Shown piece by piece: positions 14,841-23,391 of a stretch of 36,095 bases of DNA (the first letter of the stretch is position 1; each line of letters begins with the position of its first letter). Source of the stretch: Collinsella aerofaciens. GTDB taxonomy: Bacteria; Actinomycetota; Coriobacteriia; Coriobacteriales; Coriobacteriaceae. Where the stretch lies: assembly GCF_015558785.1 (NCBI RefSeq), contig NZ_JADMOP010000014.1, positions 25,937-62,031 on the forward strand, in the 5' to 3' direction. Below the pieces are notes generated by a model that was given only the letters and a program-made list of their open reading frames with translations, ran no database searches and was not told where the DNA came from. The position numbers were made by a program, and so were the translations under genes.

Positions 14841-15713
14841 ATGGCAGCCTATCCTATAAGCGTGCTCGGCTTTGGAGACAACGTTGTCGATAAGTACGAG
14901 CATATCAAGACTATGTATCCCGGCGGCAACGCAGTCAACTTCGCCGTCTTCGCCAAGAAGCTCGGTGTCGATCGCAGCGCCTACATGGGAATCTTCGGAT
15001 CAGATGAGGAGGCCGAGCACGTTATAGCATCGCTTGAGGACGAGGGCGTCGAGCTTCTTCGCTGCCAGCAGGTCCTGGGCGTCAACGGCGCCGCTCGCGT
15101 GACCGTTGACAAGACCGGGGACCGTATCTTCCTGGGCTCCAATGAAGGCGGCATACGTGGCGACATGCGCTACGTGATAGACCGCTTCGCCGCCGAGTAC
15201 GTCAGCGGCTTCGATTTGGTGCACAGCGGCAACTACTGCTTCACCGAGCGCGAGCTCCCCAAGATCAAGGCTGCCGGTGTGCCTATCAGCTTCGACTTCT
15301 CCGATGACTCCACCGACGAGTACTTCGAGCAGATTGCGCCATTTGTGACGTACGCCTTTATGTCCATGGGCGACGCTTCCCTGGAGGATATCAAGGCGAA
15401 GCTCGAGTGGGTGAAGGCCCTTGGCCCTCAAATCGTATGCGCGTCGCGCGGGAGCAAGGGTTCCGTCGCCTATGACGGCGAAAACTTCTACGAGCAGGGC
15501 ATCAAGCCCGTGGCGCCCGAGGAGCTCAAAGACGCTATGGCGGCCGGCGATTCACTGCTGACGGCGTTTTTGGTCACCTATCTTTCCAAGAAGAAGGCCG
15601 GCGAGTGCGGCGAGGCCGCAATTCGCGAGAGCTTGGACTTCGCTGCCGGTTTTGCGGCGCAGACCTGCAAGATCGAGGGCAGTTGGGGCCACCCGCTGGT
15701 CTACGAGAACTAG
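14841..15713 (+). CDS. PfkB-family sugar kinase, FrlD (fructoselysine 6-kinase)-like
   Basis: A 290-residue ribokinase-fold enzyme. FGDNVVDKY (11-19), YPGGNAVNFAVF (26-37) and SFDFSDDS (150-157) match FrlD of E. coli. The catalytic-base motif GAGDS appears as AAGDS (234-238) with Asp237 kept, so the first glycine of the anion hole is replaced by alanine. The C-terminal PfkB signature continues as LLTAFL. The ATG at 14841 is chosen over an in-frame ATG at 14829 because the GGAG at 14831-14834 then serves as ribosome site. It is the last gene of the operon. The kinase would phosphorylate the imported Amadori compound before FrlB cleaves it. Confidence 0.85.
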   Translation: MAAYPISVLGFGDNVVDKYEHIKTMYPGGNAVNFAVFAKKLGVDRSAYMGIFGSDEEAEHVIASLEDEGVELLRCQQVLGVNGAARVTVDKTGDRIFLGSNEGGIRGDMRYVIDRFAAEYVSGFDLVHSGNYCFTERELPKIKAAGVPISFDFSDDSTDEYFEQIAPFVTYAFMSMGDASLEDIKAKLEWVKALGPQIVCASRGSKGSVAYDGENFYEQGIKPVAPEELKDAMAAGDSLLTAFLVTYLSKKKAGECGEAAIRESLDFAAGFAAQTCKIEGSWGHPLVYEN

Positions 15714-15725
15714 TTTTTTGTCGTG

Positions 15726-15749
15726 GCGGGGTGTCTTGGGGCGCCCCGC
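15726..15749 (+). terminator. Hairpin just after the FrlD-like gene
   Basis: GCGGGGTGTC (15726-15735), TTGG, GGCGCCCCGC (15740-15749) form a 10-bp stem with two G-U pairs, 12 bases after the stop codon. No T-run follows (one precedes it), so it is at best an incomplete terminator; the canonical one is at 16064. Confidence 0.45.
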
Positions 15750-15883
15750 ATTGCGTTGGGAGTCAAGATGTCCGTTCGTGCCTGCGCGGCAGGATTTTGC
15801 TGTGCCGATGTCTACCAGAATCTGGATCCCCTGGGTTGCATCCAAGGGGGCCTCTCAGGAGCGCTTCGAGGGGTGCTTCTTGA

Positions 15884-15921
15884 GTATATGAAGGCAAAAG
15901 GGATATGCAATCTTCATATAC
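15884..15921 (+). repeat. 10-bp perfect inverted repeat in a gene-free gap
   Basis: GTATATGAAG (15884-15893) and CTTCATATAC (15912-15921) with an 18-base spacer. The gap 15714-16063 holds no reading frame I recognise. The repeat could be an operator or an RNA hairpin. Confidence 0.6.
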
Positions 15922-15995
15922 GGCCTTCTTTTAGAGGGCGTTGTCCTTACTCTTTCATCTCCTTGCTTCTGGACATTTTGTCTATAGGCAAGAGT

Positions 15996-16013
15996 CCATG
16001 GTCGAGACCATGG
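15996..16013 (+). repeat. Near-palindrome CCATGGTC-GA-GACCATGG
   Basis: Arms of 8 bp (15996-16003 and 16006-16013) around two bases. A second perfect palindrome, AGTAATTACT, lies 15 bases further (16029-16038). Neither belongs to a gene. Confidence 0.6.
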
Positions 16014-16063
16014 TGAAGTTCTGCGGCTAGTAATTACTGCATCACATATCTGTTGTTACCTGA

Positions 16064-16088
16064 GAGGCTCGCTTTTGCGGGCCTCTTT
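16064..16088 (+). terminator. Rho-independent terminator, plus strand
   Basis: GAGGCTCGC (16064-16072), TTTT, GCGGGCCTC (16077-16085), then TTTGC. A 9-bp stem with one G-U pair and a short T tract. It ends transcription coming from the Amadori-type operon 350 bases upstream. Confidence 0.8.
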
Positions 16089-16124
16089 GCGTTGCTATGG
16101 AGCCCTGGCCTGTCGATAAATAAC

Positions 16125-16154
16125 GCGCCCGCTTGCTGGGGAGCAAGCGGGCGC
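16125..16154 (-). terminator. Rho-independent terminator of the kinase/cell-wall operon (minus strand)
   Basis: GCGCCCGCTTGCT (16125-16137), GGGG, AGCAAGCGGGCGC (16142-16154) form a perfect 13-bp stem. On the minus strand it is followed by GTTATTTATC, a T-rich tail, and it lies 52 bases beyond the pknB stop. It faces the plus-strand terminator at 16064. Confidence 0.85.
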
Positions 16155-16206
16155 CGTTGAGCGAATATGTTTGCGGCCATAGCCGCTGCAGGTGATGGGT
16201 TGTCGA

Positions 16207-18153
16207 CTAGTTAGTCGTCGTGTCGGAATCGTCACCCGAGGCAGAGCCAGAAAGCGAAACCGTCAGCGTGATCGTGCTGTCGGTGGACTGCTTGCCGGTG
16301 GGGGAGACGCCCGTAACGGTGGCGTTTTCGTTGCCGCTCACGGGGTTGCCGTTCTGATCGCAGAATGCGATGTTGTAGAAACCGGCGTTGTTGAGCGCGG
16401 TGACGGCGGCGGAGATGCTCTTGCCGTACAGGTTACCCGGGACGCTGGCCTTGCCGGACTTCTTGGCGATGACGACGGTGATCGTGGCACCGGGCTTCTG
16501 CTTGCCGCTAGGGTTCCAGCTAATTACGGTGCCCTCGGTAACCGAGTCGTTTTCCTGGTAGCTCACGTCGACGCCAAAGCCAGCCATGTCGAGAGCGTTG
16601 CGTGCCTGGGCCTCGGTCATGTCGGTCAGATCGGGGACGGAGGTGGTGTCAGGACCGCTGGAGACCTTATACGAGATGGTCGTGCCCTTCTCGACTTCCT
16701 TGCCGGCATCAGTGCCCTGCTCAAAGACCTGGCCTTCGTCGGCCTCGTTGGCCTCCTCGGTTGCGTTGCCCTTCAGGCCCACGCTTGCCAGCGCGGCCTC
16801 GGCCTGGTCCTTGGTTAGGCCGACGAGCTGCGGAACCTCAACTTTCTCGGAGGGCTTGGGGCCCTTGGAGATCACCAGGTTCACCTTGGAGCCCTTGGGC
16901 TTCTTAGTGTTGCCGTTGGGGGTCTGCTCGGCAACCTTGCCCTCGTCGACATCGTCGTTATAGCTCTGGTCGACAGTTCCGACCTCAAGGCCGGCCTCCT
17001 TGATCAGCTCGATAGCGGTCTGCTGGTCCTTGTTAAGCACATCGGGCACCGTAACCTGCTCGCCCCCAAAGAGCCCGGTGGCGAAGGCCACCACAACGCC
17101 AACCACGGCGATTGCGGCGACTACGGCGGCGATAATCTTGTTCTTGTTGGACTTGGGCTGATCGACCTCGTAGGAACCGGTGGAACCCGAGACGGCGCTG
17201 CGGGGGTTGGTCTGTCCGCTTACGCCCGATACGGGGCGAACCATAGCGCGCGTGGAGTCAGACAGCTCACGGGTCTTGGTAGCGCCCAGGTCGCCCGCGG
17301 CGCCAATGATGCGCGTGGGCTCGGAGACGTTGACGGCGCGGCCGGACAGGTAGTTGTTGAGCACCTGGCGCAGCTCGTCTGCCGTCTGGAAGCGGTTCGC
17401 CGGGTCCTTTTCCATGCACTTGAGGATGATGCGCTCCAGATCGGCATCGACGCCGGAGTTGACTTGGCTCGGCGGAACCGGCAGTTCGTTTACCTGCTTG
17501 AGCGCAACTGAGATGGCGTCGTCGCCGTCAAAGGGGACGCGACCGGTGGCGCACTCGTACATGACGACACCCAGCGAGTAGATATCCGAAGTGGGACCGA
17601 GGTCCTGGCCGCGCGTTTGCTCGGGGCTTACGTAGTGGGCGGTGCCCAGTACATTGTTGTCCTGCGTGAGGTGGCTGTTCTTTGCGCGCGCGATGCCAAA
17701 GTCCATGACCTTGATGTTGCCGTCGGGCAGCACCATGATGTTTTGCGGCTTAATGTCGCGGTGGATGATCTCGTGCTTGTGGGCGACCGAAAGCGCGGAG
17801 CTGATCTGCGAGCCGATCTGCGCGACCTTCTTTGGATCGAGGGCGCCGTGGCTCTTGATGCCGCTCTTAAGGTCGGTACCGCGCAGGTACTCCATGACGA
17901 TGTAGTAGGTATCGCCATCCTTGCCCCAATCGTAGACGCCCACGATATAGGGGGAGGAGAGACCTGCTGCTGCCTGGGCCTCCTGCTTAAAGCGGGCGGC
18001 GAAGGTGGCGTCGCCGGCATACTGCGGCAGCATGATCTTGACGGCAACCGTGCGGTCGAGGACCTGATCTTGCGCACGGAAGACGGTCGCCATGCCGCCC
18101 GTTCCCACCTTATCCTTGAGGAGGTATCTTCCCCCGAGGACCCTCTGTTCCAT
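16207..18153 (-). CDS. pknB: Ser/Thr protein kinase with PASTA repeats (PknB)
   Basis: A 648-residue membrane kinase that senses muropeptides/lipid II and phosphorylates cell-wall and division proteins. Kinase domain about 9-275: glycine loop GTGGMATV (17-24), Lys39, catalytic HRD (131-133), DFG (151-153), APE-equivalent SPEQ. A linker rich in Ser/Thr precedes one transmembrane helix (about 338-360). Four extracellular PASTA repeats follow (about 366-635), starting with VTVPDVLNK and VEVPQLVGL. The start at 18153 follows TTAGGAG. It is the last gene of the fhaA-fhaB-pstP-rodA/pbpA-pknB operon, 132 bases after the fusion gene, and is closed by the terminator at 16125-16154. Confidence 0.96.
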   Translation of the reverse strand: MEQRVLGGRYLLKDKVGTGGMATVFRAQDQVLDRTVAVKIMLPQYAGDATFAARFKQEAQAAAGLSSPYIVGVYDWGKDGDTYYIVMEYLRGTDLKSGIKSHGALDPKKVAQIGSQISSALSVAHKHEIIHRDIKPQNIMVLPDGNIKVMDFGIARAKNSHLTQDNNVLGTAHYVSPEQTRGQDLGPTSDIYSLGVVMYECATGRVPFDGDDAISVALKQVNELPVPPSQVNSGVDADLERIILKCMEKDPANRFQTADELRQVLNNYLSGRAVNVSEPTRIIGAAGDLGATKTRELSDSTRAMVRPVSGVSGQTNPRSAVSGSTGSYEVDQPKSNKNKIIAAVVAAIAVVGVVVAFATGLFGGEQVTVPDVLNKDQQTAIELIKEAGLEVGTVDQSYNDDVDEGKVAEQTPNGNTKKPKGSKVNLVISKGPKPSEKVEVPQLVGLTKDQAEAALASVGLKGNATEEANEADEGQVFEQGTDAGKEVEKGTTISYKVSSGPDTTSVPDLTDMTEAQARNALDMAGFGVDVSYQENDSVTEGTVISWNPSGKQKPGATITVVIAKKSGKASVPGNLYGKSISAAVTALNNAGFYNIAFCDQNGNPVSGNENATVTGVSPTGKQSTDSTITLTVSLSGSASGDDSDTTTN

Positions 18154-18285
18154 TCCTGCTCCTAACTAACTTATTCGCTCAACGATGTGTGTAGTACCGA
18201 ATGTGTGGCCGCTGGGGCCGTGTGGCGCGTTGCCGCTAGCTCATAGGTCGCGGCGCGCCCCAAGTATCCGCTTCGATCACGGGCA

Positions 18286-21156
18286 TCACGCTCCTTGGGC
18301 GGCAAGTGCCGCGGTCAGGACGATGCCGGCGATCTTGGCTGCCTTGACGTCGTGTTTGTCGTAATCCTCCAAGGCCACCGAGATGGCGACCGTGGGTGAA
18401 TCGTAAGGTGCGAAGCCGACGAACATCGAGTTGACGTTGGTGCCGCCGGTCTCGGCCGATCCGGTCTTGCCGGCGACCTTGACGCCCGGAATCTGGGCAT
18501 CGGTGCCGGTGCCGGACTGGACAACCGCGAGCATGGCCTGCTTGACCTGATCGGCCGTGGTGGCGCTGACGGCCTGGCCGAGCGAGCGGGATTGCGTGGT
18601 CTTGACCACGGTTCCGTCGGGGGCGAGCACCTGGGCCACGAAGAACGGGTCCATGACCACGCCGCTGTTGGCGATGGCCGCCGCTATCACGCAGTTTTGC
18701 ATGACGGTGGTCTGCGGACCTGGCGTGTGGTCCATGCCGACAGGCTGGCCGGCGCCTGCCCAGGCGGTCTCCCACTCGGTCATAAGCGACGGGTCGGCCA
18801 TGATGGAAGCTGCGGTGGTCAGATCCTGACCGAGCTTTTGACCGTAGCCAAAGGCGTTGGCAAACTGGACGAGCGAGTTGGCGCCAATCTCGTTTGCCAC
18901 CTGGCCAAAGACGACGTTGGACGACACGGCGAAGGCCTGCTGCAGGCTGATGGTGCCGTAGCTCTCGTTGGCAGAGTTGGTGACCGGCGCGTTGCCAATA
19001 TCCATGGAGCCGGGCGCCTGGTACGTGCTGGTAAGGCTGGCGGTGCCGGTCTCGAGCGCCGCGGAGAGTGTGACGACCTTAAAGGTCGAACCCGGGGTGT
19101 ACAGCGCGTCCATGGCACGATCGTACATGGAGCCGTCCTCGCCGCCGCCCGACTGGAGCAGCGCATCGATGTTGGTGTTGTCATAGGTGGGCGAGCTTGC
19201 GCACGCAAGGACCGCACCGGTGCGCGGATCCATGACCACCACAGCGCCCTTAAAGCCCTTGAGCGCCTGCTCGGCGGCCGTCTGGATGCGCGAGTCGATG
19301 GTGAGCTTGGCGGTATTGCCCGGCTGGGTCTGCCCCGCGAGCGACGCGATGGCGTTGTTCCAGCTGGAGTAATCCTTGGAGCCGGTGAGCGTATCGTTCA
19401 TGACGCTCTCGATGCCGGCGGTGCCGTATTGCTGGCTCACGTAGCCCACCACGTGCGCGGCCATGTTGCCGTTGGGGTAGGAGCGGGCGTAGGTGCCGTC
19501 CTCCTGCTGCAGCGACTCGGCTAGTGTCACGCCGTCGGACGTGATGATGGAGCCACGCTGGATGTACTTGGAGCGGGCGATGGTGTGGTTGTTGGTCGGC
19601 ATGTCCTGGTAGTCCTTCGCCTTGATGACCTGGACATAGGTGAGGTTGCCGATAAGGATGGCGAACAGCGCCGTAAAGGCGAGCACCGCGCGGGTTAGAC
19701 GGTTGGCGAGCGCCACGCGGCCGAGCACACCGGATTCAGGTGTGTCGAGCAGGCGACGGCGCATGCGCGAGCCGACGGAATGGCTGCCGCTGCCGTAGGA
19801 AGACGAGGTGGCAAAGCGCGTGCCCGTCGGGGCGGCGGCAGATGCGACCTGATCATCGGTGATGGCGGCCATGGTGCCGGTGCCGGTAAGCTCGGCCTCG
19901 CGTCCGGTCGCCTCGTCACCGGCGCGCAGCAGGAGCGCGACGATGATAAAGCTCGCCAGCAGAGAGGAGCCGCCCTGGCTCATAAAGGGCAGGGTGACGC
20001 CGGTCAGCGGGATCAGGCGGGTTACGCCGCCAACGATCAAGAAGGCCTGGAAGCTGATGGCGGCCGTAAGGCCCGTGGCGCTAAAGGCAGCGAGGTCGGA
20101 TTTAGCGCGGGCAGCCGTGGTCAGGCCGCGAACGGCAAAGAGCATAAAAAGGATGAGCACGGCGCCGCCGCCCAAAAGGCCCATCTCTTCGCCGATAGCC
20201 GAGAAGATAAAGTCGGACTCGACGACAGGGATGTTGTTGGCCATGCCGTTGCCGATGCCAACACCGACCAGGCCGCCATCGGCAAGCGAGAAGAGCGACT
20301 GGACGATCTGGTAGCCCTGCCCCTGGGCGTCCTTAAACGGATCGACCCAAACTTGGAAGCGCACCTGAACGTGAGACAGGAACTTGTAGGCGCCCACGGC
20401 TCCGACGGCTAAGAGCGCAAGGCCGATAACGACATACGAAAAGCGCCCCGTGGCAACGTAGAGCATCAGCAAGAAGATGGTGTAGAACAGCACGGCCGAA
20501 CCCAGATCGCGTTCGAAGACGACGACGAGCAGGCACACACCCCACACGGCAAACAGCGGCAGCAGCAGTCGCAGGCGAGGGATCTTAAAGCCCAGGATCT
20601 TGCGGTTGGAGATGGAGAGCAGCTCGCGGTTCTCGGCCAGGTACCCGGCCAGGAACAGCACGATAAAGACCTTGGCGAACTCGCCAGGCTGGATGGTAAA
20701 GCCCGCGATGCGAATCCACAGTTTGGAGCCCGAGATCGTGGTGCCGATAAAGATGGGCAGCATCAGCAGGATGATGCCGATAATGCCAAAGGTGTACTTG
20801 TAGCGCATGACCACGTCGAGGTTTTTGACCAGTGCGAGCGTTCCCACCATCAGGGCCACCGAGACAAACAGGATGATGAGCTGTGAGATGGCGAGAGCGG
20901 GGGCGAGACGCGTCACGAACGTGATGCCGATGCCCGAAAGCACAAAGACAATGGGCAGGATGGCGGGGTCGGCACCGGGCGCCAAGATGCGCACGGCAAT
21001 GTGGGCCGCGGCAAAGGCGGCAAAGAGGCCGATCGGCACGGCGAGCGTCTCAAAGGAGATGGCGGCGCCCGCGGTGAGCACGTACATCGCATATAGCAGG
21101 ATGACGGGGAACGCCGAGGCGATGAGCAAGAGCAGCTCGGTGTTGCGGCGACTCAT
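18286..21156 (-). CDS. RodA/FtsW (SEDS) glycosyltransferase fused to class B penicillin-binding protein
   Basis: One 956-residue chain holding both enzymes that polymerise and cross-link peptidoglycan. Residues about 1-415 are a ten-helix SEDS domain, with GSKLWIRI, the VFERDLGSA helix, the loop block VDPFKDAQGQGYQIVQS (catalytic-Asp loop) and PFMSQGGSSL. A Ser/Gly-rich linker (about 416-485) leads to the PBP signal-anchor helix (about 488-508) and a transpeptidase: STFK (Ser690), SSN (745-747), KTG (897-899). In mycobacteria rodA and pbpA are separate neighbours in the same operon; here no stop separates them. ATG 21156 is preferred to GTG 21165 because AAAGGGAG then has an 8-base spacing. 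Confidence 0.93.
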   Translation of the reverse strand: MSRRNTELLLLIASAFPVILLYAMYVLTAGAAISFETLAVPIGLFAAFAAAHIAVRILAPGADPAILPIVFVLSGIGITFVTRLAPALAISQLIILFVSVALMVGTLALVKNLDVVMRYKYTFGIIGIILLMLPIFIGTTISGSKLWIRIAGFTIQPGEFAKVFIVLFLAGYLAENRELLSISNRKILGFKIPRLRLLLPLFAVWGVCLLVVVFERDLGSAVLFYTIFLLMLYVATGRFSYVVIGLALLAVGAVGAYKFLSHVQVRFQVWVDPFKDAQGQGYQIVQSLFSLADGGLVGVGIGNGMANNIPVVESDFIFSAIGEEMGLLGGGAVLILFMLFAVRGLTTAARAKSDLAAFSATGLTAAISFQAFLIVGGVTRLIPLTGVTLPFMSQGGSSLLASFIIVALLLRAGDEATGREAELTGTGTMAAITDDQVASAAAPTGTRFATSSSYGSGSHSVGSRMRRRLLDTPESGVLGRVALANRLTRAVLAFTALFAILIGNLTYVQVIKAKDYQDMPTNNHTIARSKYIQRGSIITSDGVTLAESLQQEDGTYARSYPNGNMAAHVVGYVSQQYGTAGIESVMNDTLTGSKDYSSWNNAIASLAGQTQPGNTAKLTIDSRIQTAAEQALKGFKGAVVVMDPRTGAVLACASSPTYDNTNIDALLQSGGGEDGSMYDRAMDALYTPGSTFKVVTLSAALETGTASLTSTYQAPGSMDIGNAPVTNSANESYGTISLQQAFAVSSNVVFGQVANEIGANSLVQFANAFGYGQKLGQDLTTAASIMADPSLMTEWETAWAGAGQPVGMDHTPGPQTTVMQNCVIAAAIANSGVVMDPFFVAQVLAPDGTVVKTTQSRSLGQAVSATTADQVKQAMLAVVQSGTGTDAQIPGVKVAGKTGSAETGGTNVNSMFVGFAPYDSPTVAISVALEDYDKHDVKAAKIAGIVLTAALAAQGA

Positions 21157-21172
21157 AAGCGGCACTCCCTTT

Positions 21173-22972
21173 CTAATTCTTATCGGAGGCTTCGGCCTCG
21201 GCGGACTGTTCGGCGGTTTTCTCGGAATCTGATTCGGAGGTCGATCCCTGATTGGTGTTGTCGCGAATCGTTTGCGCGTCGATCACCTGGCGGGTCTGCT
21301 CCTCGTCGATCTGGTGGCGGTACTTGGATATCGTGTCCTGCGCATCGTCGACACTTGTTTGCGGAATGCCCGCCTTGAGGCGGTTTTGCGTGTCTTCGGG
21401 CAGGTCGGACAGCTTGATGCTGGTTTCGCTTTCGAGCCAGTGGAGCTTGAGTCCGAGTGGCTTGCCGGGCAGGCCGCGCCAGACGGCGACATTGCCCTGG
21501 TAGGTACCAAGGTAGTACGAGCCGGTGACACCCGTGTAGGCCCAGATGCCAGCTGCCAGCACAAAGACGAGGGCCAGGATGGCGGCGATAGTAACGTTGC
21601 GGCGACGCACGCGTTGCGCCTCGCGCATGACGCCATCGTCAACCAGGTCAACGACTACTACGGTCACGTTGTCGTGGCCGCCGGCGGCAAGCGCCGCGTC
21701 CACTAGGTTGTCGACGCAGATTTGCGCGGTTGAGGACTGCGTGGCGATGTTCTCGATATCGCTATCGGGAATCATGCTCGAGAGGCCGTCGGAGCACAGG
21801 ATCAGGCGGTCGCCTTCCTCGATATGCAGAGTGAAGTGGTCGGCATACATGGTGGGGTCCGAGCCCAGCGCACGGGTGATGACCGAACGGTTGGGGTGGA
21901 CGCGAGCCTCGTCTGCCGTGATCTCGCCGGCGTCCACGAGCTCCTCCACGTAGGAGTGGTCGCGGGTCACGCGGATGAGCGTGCCCTCGTGGAGCAGGTA
22001 GGCGCGAGAGTCACCCACGTGAGCGATGGCGAGCGTGTCGTTTTCGATATAGGCGCAAGTGGCTGTGCAGCCCATGCCGGGCTTGCCCAGGCCATTCAGG
22101 GCCGCCTCGATTACGGCGGCGTTGGCTGCCTCGACGGCTGCGGCCAGGCGTGCTGCGTCGGCAGACTGCGGGGCCGTCTTGGCGATGGTCTCGACAGCGA
22201 TAGAAGAGGCCACCTCGCCGGCGGCGTGACCACCCATGCCGTCGCATACGCAAAAGAGCGGCGACTGCACCAGGTAGGAATCCTCATTGTGCGGACGCAC
22301 GCAGCCAACGTCGGAGCGGGCGCCCCACATGAGTTGCGTGGTGGTGCCGGCATCATAGGTCGAGTCGGTCTCGATGCGCTCCTCGGTCAGGGGCTCAAAG
22401 CTCATGGTCGAGCCGGGGTCTTTGAGCTTGGCCTCAACGGCGGCAACGTCGATCTCGGCGGTGTCACCGGGAGAGACGGTGTCGGTCTCGGCGTTTGATT
22501 CGGAATCGCCGGTGTCCGGGGAGTCGGGCTCCTCGGAAACGCGGGCGGTCGACTCGTCGTCTTGCGGGCTGACGTCTATAGGCTCGGGCGCCGGCGTAGA
22601 CGCGGGCGCAACCTCGGATGCCGGGGCTATGGGAAACGCCGGCGCGGCGGGCTCGGGTGCCGCAAACGCCGCAGCGCTCTCGTTGATTGCCGCGGCGACG
22701 GGCTCTGCAAAGTGAGCTGGCGCCGGGGTTGCTTCGGGCGCTGTGGGCTGTTCCGCAGCATGTGCGCCGATGGGCGCCGCTGCGGCATCATCTTCGTCCT
22801 CGTTATCGGCGAGATCCGAAATATCATGCGTTACATGCGAAAGAGGCAGGGAGAACACGGTGTCCTCGGGTTCCACGGGTGCGGAGCCCGCTGGAGCGGC
22901 GTGGGCCGGCGCAGCTGTGGCGGCGGCCGGTGCCTCGGTCATAGTTGCGGACTTGTTCTCCTCGTCGATCAT
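21173..22972 (-). CDS. pstP: PP2C-family Ser/Thr phosphatase (PstP) with long N-terminal extension
   Basis: Antagonist of the PknB-type kinases. The PP2C domain lies at about 217-443: RPHNEDS (226-232), DGMGGHAAGE (244-253), SDGLS (394-399) and GGHDN (431-435) supply the metal-binding aspartates. A transmembrane helix follows (about 460-480), then an extracellular part with an acidic Ser/Glu-rich end. The first ~210 residues are an Ala/Pro/Glu-rich, low-complexity region that mycobacterial PstP does not have. The start is supported by a 4-base ATGA overlap with the fhaB stop. The extension may be a kinase substrate or tether for the FHA proteins. Confidence 0.93.
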   Translation of the reverse strand: MIDEENKSATMTEAPAAATAAPAHAAPAGSAPVEPEDTVFSLPLSHVTHDISDLADNEDEDDAAAAPIGAHAAEQPTAPEATPAPAHFAEPVAAAINESAAAFAAPEPAAPAFPIAPASEVAPASTPAPEPIDVSPQDDESTARVSEEPDSPDTGDSESNAETDTVSPGDTAEIDVAAVEAKLKDPGSTMSFEPLTEERIETDSTYDAGTTTQLMWGARSDVGCVRPHNEDSYLVQSPLFCVCDGMGGHAAGEVASSIAVETIAKTAPQSADAARLAAAVEAANAAVIEAALNGLGKPGMGCTATCAYIENDTLAIAHVGDSRAYLLHEGTLIRVTRDHSYVEELVDAGEITADEARVHPNRSVITRALGSDPTMYADHFTLHIEEGDRLILCSDGLSSMIPDSDIENIATQSSTAQICVDNLVDAALAAGGHDNVTVVVVDLVDDGVMREAQRVRRRNVTIAAILALVFVLAAGIWAYTGVTGSYYLGTYQGNVAVWRGLPGKPLGLKLHWLESETSIKLSDLPEDTQNRLKAGIPQTSVDDAQDTISKYRHQIDEEQTRQVIDAQTIRDNTNQGSTSESDSEKTAEQSAEAEASDKN

Positions 22973-23385
22973 CGACGGTTCACCTTCATGACCACGTCGC
23001 CAATCTGGACTTCGTCGCCTTCGCGCAGCGTCGCGGGCTCCACCAGCTGGCGGCCGTTGACGAGCGTGCCGTTAAGCGAGTTGAGGTCCTCGATGATGAG
23101 CGCCGGGCCCTGCAGCGAAAAGCGCGCATGCGAGGCCGAGACGAATGGTTCGTTGATGCAGATGTCCGAAGATGGCGAGCGACCGACGATGACGGGGCCG
23201 AGCATGTCAACGTGGATGCCGCGGATACCGCGCGGACCCTTGTCCACATCGATCGTCCAGATAGCCGAGTCGCGGCGCTGTCCGCGCACAAGTCCCACGC
23301 CGGTCTTCATGACGGCGAATAGGAAGATATAGAGCAGGGCGACCAGGACGATGCGGCCTGCAAAAAGGACGATATCGATGTTCAT
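22969..23385 (-). CDS. fhaB: Membrane-anchored FHA-domain protein (FhaB/FipA-like)
   Basis: A 138-residue phosphothreonine reader. An N-terminal hydrophobic helix (about 5-27) anchors it to the membrane, and an FHA domain (about 60-136) follows with VIVGRSPSSDI, SASHARF and EDLNSLNGTLVNG. In mycobacteria FhaB (FipA) links PknB signalling to FtsZ/FtsQ at the septum. It starts 6 bases after the fhaA stop and overlaps pstP by 4 bases. Confidence 0.93.
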   Translation of the reverse strand: MNIDIVLFAGRIVLVALLYIFLFAVMKTGVGLVRGQRRDSAIWTIDVDKGPRGIRGIHVDMLGPVIVGRSPSSDICINEPFVSASHARFSLQGPALIIEDLNSLNGTLVNGRQLVEPATLREGDEVQIGDVVMKVNRR

Positions 23386-23391
23386 AAGCGA

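Noticed and set aside
15605-16016. Small plus-strand frames after the FrlD-like gene (up to 97 codons)
   Set aside because: No ribosome site, Cys-rich atypical composition and no recognisable family; treated as non-coding.
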